30,774 nt of DNA, taken from NCBI GenBank assembly GCA_030655595.1, contig JAUSNQ010000023.1, forward strand, positions 1-30,774, in the 5' to 3' direction. A program made the position numbers and the translations under genes. Under the pieces are notes generated by a model. That model was given only the letters and a program-made list of their open reading frames with translations, did no database searches and was not told the origin of the DNA. Origin of the DNA: Paludibacter sp. Its GTDB lineage: Bacteria; Bacteroidota; Bacteroidia; Bacteroidales; Paludibacteraceae. How positions within the stretch are numbered: position 1 is the stretch's first letter; every line of letters begins with the position of its first letter. Shown here piece after piece: positions 1-8,019 of this stretch.

Positions 1-96
1 GTATGATGATTTCTGATATGTCTAGCTTTTTAGTATGAATATTTCTGATATGTCTAGTTTTTCAGTATAATGCTTTCTGATCTGTCTAGCTTTTCA
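1..96. repeat. 32-bp tandem direct repeat, three copies
   Basis: Three head-to-tail units of exactly 32 bp occupy 1-32, 33-64 and 65-96. Each starts GTAT and contains a TTTCTGATNTGTCTAG core followed by a T-run. A fourth, decayed unit starts with GTAT at 97 and keeps TGTCTA in exact phase at 115-120, so the array runs into the first codons of the next gene. There are no spacers, so this is not a CRISPR array. The array touches the window edge and may continue upstream. Confidence 0.85.
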
Positions 97-113
97 GTAT
101 TAAAGATTAAAAA

Positions 114-1100
114 GTGTCTACTAAAATCAGTAAAAGTCACATTGATAGAATTATTCAACTTTCAGCAGACATTCTAAATTCAAATGACTCGTATATATTA
201 ACTCGAACAGAATCTAGAATAAACTTATTTGATAAAGAAGTCAATCTTATTAGAAACAATTCGATTGGAAAATTGACAAATCATATTGACAAAGGATTTG
301 CTTTAATGGTTGGTAATAATCTATGTAATAATATTTCAAATAAAGAACAACCTATTCTTTTTAACACAGAGTATAAAGTTGATTGTAATATTCTTGCAGA
401 ATTCCTAAATTCAAACGATCGTTATAGCTGGGATTTTCAAGATTTATTTCTGGGTATCGACACAAGAAACAATGAACTAGGTCCGATAGAAATTAGTAGC
501 TGTCTTTTTGATATAAATCTATCCTTTTCATACTTTAAAAACACATATTTTGTTTCTACACTTGGTGAAATAAATTTTAATTACAGCGTTTTTGAAGAAG
601 TAGAGTTTTATTCCGAGTTATATAATATTGAGTTAAAAAAGAGCAAAATTAAAAACAGCAACTTTTACGGTATATTATCTAATGTTGACTTCTCTGATTG
701 TTCTCAATTAGAAAGTATAGGATTTAGCGCAATATATAACACAGTAATTATTGATAGTTTAAATCAACTAAATAGAAAGTATATCGCTTCCTTGAGCAAA
801 AGAAACAAGATTGTCATTCCTCAACAACTTGAATATTTTTATCAAAAAAGTTTGAATAATAAAATAAGAAGTTATGGTAAGAGTAAGAGTTTAAAAGAGA
901 TAAGGGAATTGAATCAGATTGTTAATTTTGTTCGTGTATTTGGCAAATCGTATTTAAATAAAATGAAAAGCAATCCGAATGAAATCAAAGAGATTTTTAT
1001 TTTTGTCAATTTTTTTGTAGAAAAAATATTCTACACAGCCTTATTAGAAAATATTGATATTGAAGATGCATTAAAAATCAATCAAAGTAAATCATTGTAA
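114..1100 (+). CDS. hypothetical protein with pentapeptide-like middle
   Basis: This 328-residue protein is not recognised. It would start at a GTG (114) preceded by an A-rich stretch; the first in-frame ATG is only at 306. There is no signal peptide or clear membrane segment, so it is probably cytoplasmic. Residues of about 118-205 show F, L or I recurring roughly every five residues with many N, S and D between (for example NSNFYGILSNVDFSDCSQL). This resembles a decayed pentapeptide-repeat beta-helix, but the match is weak. The C-terminal third is lysine-rich and helical in character. The gene is visibly more AT-rich than everything downstream, which suggests acquisition. It sits between the tandem repeats and a restriction-modification locus, a common place for accessory or defence genes, but no function can be assigned. 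Confidence 0.6.
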   Translation: MSTKISKSHIDRIIQLSADILNSNDSYILTRTESRINLFDKEVNLIRNNSIGKLTNHIDKGFALMVGNNLCNNISNKEQPILFNTEYKVDCNILAEFLNSNDRYSWDFQDLFLGIDTRNNELGPIEISSCLFDINLSFSYFKNTYFVSTLGEINFNYSVFEEVEFYSELYNIELKKSKIKNSNFYGILSNVDFSDCSQLESIGFSAIYNTVIIDSLNQLNRKYIASLSKRNKIVIPQQLEYFYQKSLNNKIRSYGKSKSLKEIRELNQIVNFVRVFGKSYLNKMKSNPNEIKEIFIFVNFFVEKIFYTALLENIDIEDALKINQSKSL

Positions 1101-1296
1101 AAAACGCCTAGCACCTAACACATGCCTTGTATGTTTGCATAATATTTCAAATTGAGAGAAAATTGAGATATTTGGAATAAAAGAGTTGCCCAAAATCTAT
1201 GTAAATCTTCTAACCTTGATAAAAGATTTGATAAGCCCTGATTATTTTGAGTATAAAATTGAGATGTCAAAATGACATAAATAAAAAATTAAACCC

Positions 1297-1304
1297 TATT
1301 TTTG
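1297..1304 (+). promoter_or_regulatory. Bacteroidota -7 element upstream of hsdR
   Basis: TATTTTTG followed by C matches the Bacteroidota -7 consensus TAnnTTTG. It lies about 72 bp before the hsdR ATG. No good TTTG -33 box is visible at the expected distance, so the call rests on the -7 element and its position. The rest of the 1101-1376 gap shows no gene. Confidence 0.4.
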
Positions 1305-1376
1305 CACTCAGTCTTATTACCCCATATACATTATCAAAAAACACTTGCATCCTAAAGATTTACTCAAAGAAATCAA

Positions 1377-4370
1377 ATGATTAAAGAAAATCAAATAGAA
1401 GAAAATCTGATCAAGCAATTAACAGAATTGAAGTACAACTATCGTCCGGACATCGTCGATAGAAAAACGCTCGAACAAAACTTCAAAACTAAGTTTGAAG
1501 CACTAAACCGTGTTCATCTGACTGAAAATGAATTCTTACGTTTGCGTGAAGAAATCATCAATCCTGATGTATTTGCAGCATCGAAGATGCTTCGTGAACG
1601 GAATTACTTTCAACGCGAAGATGGTACGCCCTTGCATTACACTCTGGTAAATATCAAAGATTGGTGCAAAAACGACTATGAAGTTATCAATCAGTTACGC
1701 ATCAATACCGAAAACAGCAATCACCGGTACGACATTATTTTACTGATTAACGGTTTGCCGGTGGTGCAAATTGAATTGAAGAAAATAGATATTTCGCCAC
1801 GTAAGGCCATGCAACAAATCGTGGATTATAAAAACGATTCCGGAAACGGATATAGCAATACATTGATGTGTTTCATGCAGTTGTTTATTGTAAGTAACAG
1901 CAATAGAACGTATTATTTTGCCAATAACAAAAATCAGCATTTCAGTTTCAATGCCGATGAACAGTTTTTACCAATTTACGAATTAGCTGACGAGGGCAAT
2001 AAGAAAATCAATTACCTGGAAGATTTTGCCGATAGGTTTCTTAAAAAATGTACGCTTGGCGAGATGATTAGCAAGTACATGGTGTTGGTTGAGAGCGAAC
2101 AGAAATTGCTGGTGATGCGACCGTACCAGATTTATGCGGTGAAAGCCATCGTTGATTGCATACACCAAAACCGGGGTAATGGCTATGTCTGGCACACCAC
2201 TGGAAGCGGTAAGACATTGACTTCTTTTAAAGCTTCTACCCTACTGAAAGATAATCCGGATATTGAAAAATGTTTGTTTGTGGTTGACCGCAAAGACCTC
2301 GACCGACAAACACGTGAAGAGTTTAATAAATTTCAGGAAGGCAGTGTAGAAGAAAACACCAATACCGAAACCTTGGTAAGGCGTATGTTATCGACCGATT
2401 ATGCCGACAAGGTGATTGTTACCACCATTCAAAAGTTGGGACTGGCTTTGGATGGCACATACAAGAAAAACTACAAAGAACGTTTAGAAACTTTAAGCAA
2501 AAAGCGTGTGGTATTTATCTTTGACGAATGTCACCGTTCGCAGTTTGGCGACAACCACAAAGCCATCAAAGAGTTTTTCCCGAATGCGCAATTGTTTGGT
2601 TTTACCGGAACACCCATTTTTGATACAAATGCCACGTATCAAATTCGTGAAGGTGAAGAGGCTTCGTACAAAACCACGGAAGATATTTTTGAAAAGCAAT
2701 TACATGCGTATACCATTACCCACGCCATCGACGATAAAAATGTATTGCGTTTCCACATTGATTATTACAAAGCCCGCGCTGAGCTTGCCGGACGCGACAA
2801 AACTCCTGCTCCTTCGGAAAGGTCGGGGGGTGAGGTCGCACAACAGGCAGTGGTGGAATCTATTTTGGACAAACACAATGCAGCAACCAATTCGAGGCGT
2901 TTCAATGCCCTATTGGCAACGTCTTCTATCAACAGTGCTATTGAATATTATCAATTATTCAAAACTGTAGAGACCTTGCATGCAAGGTCTCTACCTGATT
3001 ACAAACCTTTGAACATTGCGTGTGTGTTTTCTCCGCCTGCCGAAGGCAACAAAGACATACAGCAGATACAAGAAGATTTAGCGCAGGAGAAAGAAGATAA
3101 CAAACAAAATCCGGAAGAAAAGAAAGCAGCACTCAAAACCATTATTGCCGACTTTAATCAGCAATTTGGGACGAATCACACCATCTACGAATTTGATAAA
3201 TATTATCAGGATATACAGGCACGCATCAAAGATCAGAAATACAGCAACAAAGATTATCCGCACAAAAACAAAATTGACATTACCATTGTGGTGGATATGT
3301 TGCTCACGGGTTTTGATTCTAAATACCTGAACACCTTGTATGTGGATAAAAACCTGAAATACCACGGATTGATACAGGCTTTTTCACGCACCAACCGTGT
3401 ACTGAACGACACCAAACCTTATGGAAACATTTTGGATTTCCGTTCGCAACAGGATGCTGTGAATCAGGCCATTGCCCTTTTCTCAGGCGAAGATAGCGGA
3501 AAAGCCAAAGAAATCTGGTTGGTCGACCCTGCACCGGTGGTGATTGATAAATACAAGGAAGCAGTTGAGAAGTTGGGCGTATTTATGCAGGAGCATAATT
3601 TGGTAAGCGAACCGCAGGAAGTGTATAACCTGAAAGGGAATGCCGCACGCATTGCTTTTGTGAAAAATTTCAAGGAAGTGCAGCGACTCAAAACCCAATT
3701 AGACCAATATACCGACATCAACGAAGAGCAACAAGCCCGGATTGAAGCTATTTTGCCAAAGGAAACTTTGCAAGAGTTCAGAAGTTCGTACATTGAAACT
3801 GCCCGGAAATTAAGGGAAATACAGCAAACCGAAGGCAAAGATGCACCAACCGAAATTCAACAATTGGATTTTGAATTTGTGCTCTTTGCTTCTGCAGTGA
3901 TTGATTACGACTATATCATGAACCTGATTGCCGACAGTACGCAAAAGAAACCTGCCAAACAAAAAATGACCAAGGCACAGGTAATTAGCTTGCTGAGTGC
4001 CAATGCCAACCTGATGGATGAGCAGGAAGATTTAGCGGAATACATCAATGGGCTGGACTGGAATAGCGGACAAGATGCAGACGCCTTACGCAAAGGGTAC
4101 GAAACTTATGTGGTTGAGAAAAACGAAAAGGAACTGGCTGCCATTGCACACAAACACGGTTTACAAACGGCTGACCTGAAGACCTTTGTGGAGAAAATAA
4201 TGAACCGAATGATTTTTGACGGCGAAAAACTCACCGACTTGTTAGAGCCTTTGGCACTAAGTTGGAAAGAACGCAGGATAAAGGAATTGGCGTTGATGGA
4301 AGACTTGGTACCGCAATTAAAAAAATTAGCTCAGGGGCGTGAAATATCAGGATTAGCAGCGTATGAGTAA
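1377..4370 (+). CDS. hsdR: type I restriction enzyme, R (endonuclease/translocase) subunit
   Basis: HsdR is the motor and nuclease subunit of a type I R2M2S complex. It translocates DNA using ATP and cuts unmodified DNA away from the recognition site. The 997-residue length is normal. An N-terminal PD-(D/E)xK nuclease is visible as D119 and E133-L-K135. Two RecA-like helicase folds follow: RPYQ at 248-251, Walker A GSGKT at 276-280, DECH at 383-386, TGT at 410-412, and the second-lobe motifs TGFDS and QAFSRTNR around 635-680. The C-terminal part is the helical region that contacts the methylase core. The ATG at 1377 fits the family N-terminus. Two segments between the helicase lobes look inserted: one near residues 474-488 and one encoded by a 28-bp palindrome (residues 531-540). 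Both keep the frame open, so the protein may well be functional. Confidence 0.95.
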   Translation: MIKENQIEENLIKQLTELKYNYRPDIVDRKTLEQNFKTKFEALNRVHLTENEFLRLREEIINPDVFAASKMLRERNYFQREDGTPLHYTLVNIKDWCKNDYEVINQLRINTENSNHRYDIILLINGLPVVQIELKKIDISPRKAMQQIVDYKNDSGNGYSNTLMCFMQLFIVSNSNRTYYFANNKNQHFSFNADEQFLPIYELADEGNKKINYLEDFADRFLKKCTLGEMISKYMVLVESEQKLLVMRPYQIYAVKAIVDCIHQNRGNGYVWHTTGSGKTLTSFKASTLLKDNPDIEKCLFVVDRKDLDRQTREEFNKFQEGSVEENTNTETLVRRMLSTDYADKVIVTTIQKLGLALDGTYKKNYKERLETLSKKRVVFIFDECHRSQFGDNHKAIKEFFPNAQLFGFTGTPIFDTNATYQIREGEEASYKTTEDIFEKQLHAYTITHAIDDKNVLRFHIDYYKARAELAGRDKTPAPSERSGGEVAQQAVVESILDKHNAATNSRRFNALLATSSINSAIEYYQLFKTVETLHARSLPDYKPLNIACVFSPPAEGNKDIQQIQEDLAQEKEDNKQNPEEKKAALKTIIADFNQQFGTNHTIYEFDKYYQDIQARIKDQKYSNKDYPHKNKIDITIVVDMLLTGFDSKYLNTLYVDKNLKYHGLIQAFSRTNRVLNDTKPYGNILDFRSQQDAVNQAIALFSGEDSGKAKEIWLVDPAPVVIDKYKEAVEKLGVFMQEHNLVSEPQEVYNLKGNAARIAFVKNFKEVQRLKTQLDQYTDINEEQQARIEAILPKETLQEFRSSYIETARKLREIQQTEGKDAPTEIQQLDFEFVLFASAVIDYDYIMNLIADSTQKKPAKQKMTKAQVISLLSANANLMDEQEDLAEYINGLDWNSGQDADALRKGYETYVVEKNEKELAAIAHKHGLQTADLKTFVEKIMNRMIFDGEKLTDLLEPLALSWKERRIKELALMEDLVPQLKKLAQGREISGLAAYE
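2967..2994. repeat. 28-bp perfect palindrome inside hsdR
   Basis: The two 14-nt halves, GTAGAGACCTTGCA and TGCAAGGTCTCTAC, are exact reverse complements with no spacer. The palindrome starts exactly on a codon boundary of hsdR and encodes the core of VETLHARSLP (residues 531-540), without a stop. It has the look of a mobile palindromic repeat that has landed in a coding region. Confidence 0.9.
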
Positions 4371-4438
4371 AAGGGGTAGAAATTGACACTATAAAACCCT
4401 TGAATTAGAGGAAATTTGACTGAAAAAACTAAAAATAA

Positions 4439-5239
4439 GTGGCAAAAATTACAATAAAAGACACTGAAATAAGTGTAATCAAAATGGCTGATGTAGACTA
4501 TATCTGTCTTACCGACATGATAAAAGCGAAAGACGGAGACTTTTTCGTTACAGATTGGCTGCGCAACAGAAACACCTTGGAGTATATTGGAATTTGGGAA
4601 CAAGTAAACAACCCTGATTTTAATTATGGCGAATTCGCCACAATTAGAAATAAGTCTGGTCTTAACAGCTTCAAAATAAGCGTTAAAGAATTTGCAGAAA
4701 AAACCAATGCCATTTCCTTACAAGCAAAAGCAGGCAGATATGGCGGCACCTATGCACACAAAGATATTGCCATGGAGTTTGCTATGTGGATAAGTCCCGA
4801 GTTTAAAATTTATTTGGTGCTTGAATTCCAACGCCTCAAAGAAGACGAACAAAAGCAACTTGGATGGACAGCCAAGCGCGAACTGGCTAAACTCAATTAT
4901 CACATACACACCGATGCGATTAAACAAAATCTGATTCCGGCAGCACTTACCCCAATTCAAACATCCATCATTTACGCCAACGAAGCAGATGTACTTAATG
5001 TGGCTATGTTTGGTGTTACTGCTAAACAATGGCGCGATGCAAATCCCGATCTGAAAGGAAATATACGCGACTATGCTACTATTAACGAGTTGATTTGCCT
5101 TGCCAATATGGAGAATTTGAATGCAGTTTTTATCAATGAAAAAATGCCTCAAACCGAGCGATTGATAAAATTAAACCAAATTGCTATACAGCAAATGAAG
5201 GTGTTACACGAAGTGGAAAATAGAAAACTCCTGAAATAA
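4439..5239 (+). CDS. KilA-N domain protein within the type I R-M locus
   Basis: This 266-residue protein carries a KilA-N domain, a DNA-binding fold common in phages, large DNA viruses and bacterial accessory loci. The domain spans about residues 10-135. Its most diagnostic part is around 99-125, with GRYGGTYAHKDIAMEFAMW followed by an SPEF motif. The C-terminal half (about 140-266) is mostly helical and not recognised; it may be a second small domain. The start is taken as GTG at 4439. The gene lies 68 bp after hsdR, and its stop codon directly abuts the hsdS start, which implies co-transcription and probably translational coupling. A regulatory or accessory role in the restriction system is an inference from position. 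Confidence 0.85.
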   Translation: MAKITIKDTEISVIKMADVDYICLTDMIKAKDGDFFVTDWLRNRNTLEYIGIWEQVNNPDFNYGEFATIRNKSGLNSFKISVKEFAEKTNAISLQAKAGRYGGTYAHKDIAMEFAMWISPEFKIYLVLEFQRLKEDEQKQLGWTAKRELAKLNYHIHTDAIKQNLIPAALTPIQTSIIYANEADVLNVAMFGVTAKQWRDANPDLKGNIRDYATINELICLANMENLNAVFINEKMPQTERLIKLNQIAIQQMKVLHEVENRKLLK

Positions 5240-6445
5240 ATGAATAAAGAGAAAAAAATGATACCTGAATTGCGTTTTCCGGAGTTTGTGAATGAGGAGG
5301 AATGGGAGGAGAAAGCTTTTGAAGAGTTATTTACAATTGGAAACGGTAGAGATTATAAACATTTGGGAAAAGGAAAAATACCAGTCTATGGTTCAGGTGG
5401 ATATATGCTTTCTGTGGATGATTTTCTCTATGATGGTGAAAGTGTATGTATTGGAAGAAAAGGTACGATAGACAGGCCAATGTTTCTAACAGGTAAGTTT
5501 TGGACAGTTGACACTTTGTTTTATACTTACTCATTCAAAGGCTGTTTGCCAAAATACATTTACTATGTTTTTCAAAATATTGATTGGTTAAAGCACAATG
5601 AAGCAGGTGGAGTTCCAAGTTTGTCAAAAACCAATATTTGCAAAATTGCAACTTCGGTTCCCAAACCCCAAGAACAACAAAAAATCGCTTCCTGCCTTTC
5701 TTCCTTAGATGAAGTAATTGCAACTCACAGCCAAAAGTTGGAACTACTCAATGACCACAAAAAAGGTTTGATGCAAAATCTTTTTCCGCAAGAAGGCGAA
5801 ACGGTGCCGAAATTGAGGTTTCCGGAGTTTGTGGATGATGGGGAGTGGGTTGAGAAGAAGTTGGAAAATTACATTGATTTGTTTTCAGGAATTGCACTTA
5901 AAAGTGAAGAATTAAGTGATGACGAATCAGGTATTCCTATTCTTAGAGGTATTAATATAACCGAAGGATATATTAGACATTCAAAAGATATTGATAAATA
6001 TTTTTTAGGCGATTTAGAAAATCTTGAAAAGTACTTGCTAAATGAGAACGATATAGTAATCGGAATGGATGGTTCTAAGGTCGGAAAGAATGTTGCTATG
6101 ATTTCAAAGGAAGATGAGAATTCAATATTAATTCAGCGAGTTGCAAGAATCAGAACAAATAAGGATGCTGATATAAACTTCGTTTATCAATATTTCATAT
6201 CGGATAAGTTTAGAAGTTATGTAGATGCCGTAAACACAAGTTCAGGGATACCACACATCAGTGCACAACAAATAAAAGATCCGAAAGTAGGGGTCCCACC
6301 AAAGATAAAAGAACAACAAAAAATCGCTACTTGCCTATCTGCTTTAGATGCTTTAATTAGCGCGCAAGCGGAGAAAATTGAGCAGTTGAAGCAACACAAG
6401 AAAGGATTGATGCAGGGGTTGTTTCCAAAAATGAACACGAATTAA
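5240..6445 (+). CDS. hsdS: type I restriction-modification specificity (S) subunit
   Basis: HsdS sets the DNA target of both the methylase and the restriction complex. The 401 residues form the classic two-half layout. The first target recognition domain covers about 22-142 and its helical spacer about 143-188; the second domain covers about 203-355 and its spacer about 356-401. The halves are related: PELRFPEFV (9-17) matches PKLRFPEFV (190-198), and EQQKIASCLSSLD matches EQQKIATCLSALD. The start could be ATG 5240, which abuts the upstream stop codon, or ATG 5258 (Met7), which begins MIPELRFPEF and has an A-rich leader. The two recognition domains differ from each other, as expected for a bipartite asymmetric target. 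Confidence 0.95.
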   Translation: MNKEKKMIPELRFPEFVNEEEWEEKAFEELFTIGNGRDYKHLGKGKIPVYGSGGYMLSVDDFLYDGESVCIGRKGTIDRPMFLTGKFWTVDTLFYTYSFKGCLPKYIYYVFQNIDWLKHNEAGGVPSLSKTNICKIATSVPKPQEQQKIASCLSSLDEVIATHSQKLELLNDHKKGLMQNLFPQEGETVPKLRFPEFVDDGEWVEKKLENYIDLFSGIALKSEELSDDESGIPILRGINITEGYIRHSKDIDKYFLGDLENLEKYLLNENDIVIGMDGSKVGKNVAMISKEDENSILIQRVARIRTNKDADINFVYQYFISDKFRSYVDAVNTSSGIPHISAQQIKDPKVGVPPKIKEQQKIATCLSALDALISAQAEKIEQLKQHKKGLMQGLFPKMNTN

Positions 6446-6455
6446 AAAAATACAA

Positions 6456-7907
6456 ATGATGGACAATTGGATTGATACAGCATTACAGCTTTTACATAAA
6501 AGTCTTAGACCGATTCCGCAAGAATTGAATGAACTAGACTGGAAAAGTGGGTTGTCAGATAAAAGTGAACGATTGGCTCAACATATTTCTGCATTTGCCA
6601 ACTATCCAAATGGCGGTTATTTGGCTTATGGAATTGGAAATGACGGCTCTTCAAAATCATTGAGTAAGGAAGAAATGGATAGTATTGTTCAAAAACTCGG
6701 CAACATTGCACGGAATAATCTGGCTCAACCTATTGGCATTGAACACGCTGTGACAGAATTTAACGGACAACCTGTTTTAATTATCAAAATACCGGAATAT
6801 CAAGATAAACCAGTTCACTTAAGAGGAAGCGATATTTATAATAGCTATAAAAGAAGCGCAGGGCAAACAGTAAAACTATCTCGTACTGAATTGAAACAAT
6901 TAATCGCCTCATCTACAGGCATAGACTTTGAATCTCAAATAGCAGCATCCAATGTGAATGAAGATGAAGTACTAAAGCTGTTGGATTATGACAGCTATTT
7001 CACGTTACAGGAAAAGCGATTGCCTGACACTAAATTGAGTATTCTTCAAACTTTAGCGAGCGAAGATTTAATAAAAAAATCTTCAAGTTTCTGGAGTGTT
7101 TTTAATTTGGGAGCTGTTCTTTTTGCCAAAGATATAATGAGTTTTAAGGAACTCAAGCGAAAAGCGGTCCGCGTAATTGTTTACAAAGAAACCAGCCGTA
7201 TTAATGCATTAAAAGAACAAGAGGGCGGACGAGGATACGCTTCAGGATTTGAAGGCTTGGTCAATTATATTATGGATCAGCTACCTTCCAATGAAGTAAT
7301 AGAAAATGCTATTAGAAAGAATGTGAAAGTTTATCCGGAAGTGGCCATTCGTGAATTTGTAGCCAATGCACTCATTCATCAGGATTTTTCAGTTTCTGGT
7401 TCGGGAGTTATGATTGAAATATTTTCGGATAGAATAGAAATAACCAATCCCGGAGTTCCATTGGTTGATGTAAATCGTTTCATAGACACTGCGCCAAAAT
7501 CAAGAAATGAAAGTCTTGCTTCACTTATGAGACGCTTAAATATTTGTGAAGAAAGAGGCAGTGGAATAGACAGGGCGATTAGTGCCATTGAGGTTTTTCA
7601 ATTACCTGCACCCAAATTTATCAGAGGGGATGATTATACGCGCGTAATAATGTTTGCCCCAACTGCTTTAACCAGAATGACCATTGAAGATAAAGTAAGA
7701 GCTTGTTATCAGCACACCTGTCTGTATTATGTAAATAATCATACAGTAAACAATCAGTCGGTTAGAAAACGATTTAAAATAGGGGTAAATAATGTTTCAA
7801 TGGCATCAAAAATTATTTCAGAAACTATAGAAGCCGGATTAATTAAAGCTTCTGACCCTGAAAACAGTTCGAAAAAATTCGCTTCATATATACCCTATTG
7901 GGCTTAA
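6456..7907 (+). CDS. Schlafen AlbA_2 domain ATP-binding protein
   Basis: This 483-residue protein has the layout of the widespread AlbA_2 plus GHKL-ATPase-like family, often annotated as an ATP-binding protein or putative transcriptional regulator. The N-terminal AlbA_2 region is about residues 25-150, with FANYPNGGYLAYGI near 47-60. A HATPase_c_4-type region is about 299-395, with REFVANALIHQDFS and the hallmark ERGSGIDR (366-373). The C-terminal 80 residues look like a winged-helix DNA-binding region. ATG at 6456 and ATG at 6459 are both possible starts. The gene follows hsdS by 10 bp in the same direction. Members of this family are frequent in defence islands and beside type I R-M genes; whether this one regulates the system or is a separate defence protein cannot be read from the sequence. 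Confidence 0.85.
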   Translation: MMDNWIDTALQLLHKSLRPIPQELNELDWKSGLSDKSERLAQHISAFANYPNGGYLAYGIGNDGSSKSLSKEEMDSIVQKLGNIARNNLAQPIGIEHAVTEFNGQPVLIIKIPEYQDKPVHLRGSDIYNSYKRSAGQTVKLSRTELKQLIASSTGIDFESQIAASNVNEDEVLKLLDYDSYFTLQEKRLPDTKLSILQTLASEDLIKKSSSFWSVFNLGAVLFAKDIMSFKELKRKAVRVIVYKETSRINALKEQEGGRGYASGFEGLVNYIMDQLPSNEVIENAIRKNVKVYPEVAIREFVANALIHQDFSVSGSGVMIEIFSDRIEITNPGVPLVDVNRFIDTAPKSRNESLASLMRRLNICEERGSGIDRAISAIEVFQLPAPKFIRGDDYTRVIMFAPTALTRMTIEDKVRACYQHTCLYYVNNHTVNNQSVRKRFKIGVNNVSMASKIISETIEAGLIKASDPENSSKKFASYIPYWA

Positions 7908-7909
7908 TG

Positions 7910-7995
7910 TTTATTTCATTGGAAAATCACTGTATGGATCAATCTTGAATTATAATGCTGAATTTCAAATGATTATTTATTTCATTGGAAAATCA
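7910..7995. repeat. 20-bp direct repeat upstream of hsdM
   Basis: An identical 20-bp sequence, TTTATTTCATTGGAAAATCA, occurs at 7910-7929 and again at 7976-7995, start to start 66 bp. It fills most of the 112-bp gap before hsdM. The DNA between the copies is unrelated. The second copy ends 24 bp before the hsdM start. Confidence 0.85.
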
Positions 7996-8019
7996 ACAAA
8001 CAAAATTAAAACGGAATAA

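Noticed and set aside
1..96. CRISPR array
   Set aside because: The 32-bp units abut each other with no unique spacers, and no cas gene is nearby.
1130..1137. TATGTTTG as a second hsdR promoter
   Set aside because: It matches TAnnTTTG but lies about 240 bp from hsdR with no -33 box; a closer candidate exists at 1297.
1101..1180. Integron-type attC site after the first gene
   Set aside because: ACCTAAC fits the first core box (RYYYAAC), but no matching GTTRRRY box or long imperfect stem was found downstream, and no integrase gene is present.
4439..5239. Prophage remnant suggested by KilA-N
   Set aside because: No other phage gene, integrase or attachment site is seen; the gene is tightly coupled to hsdS.
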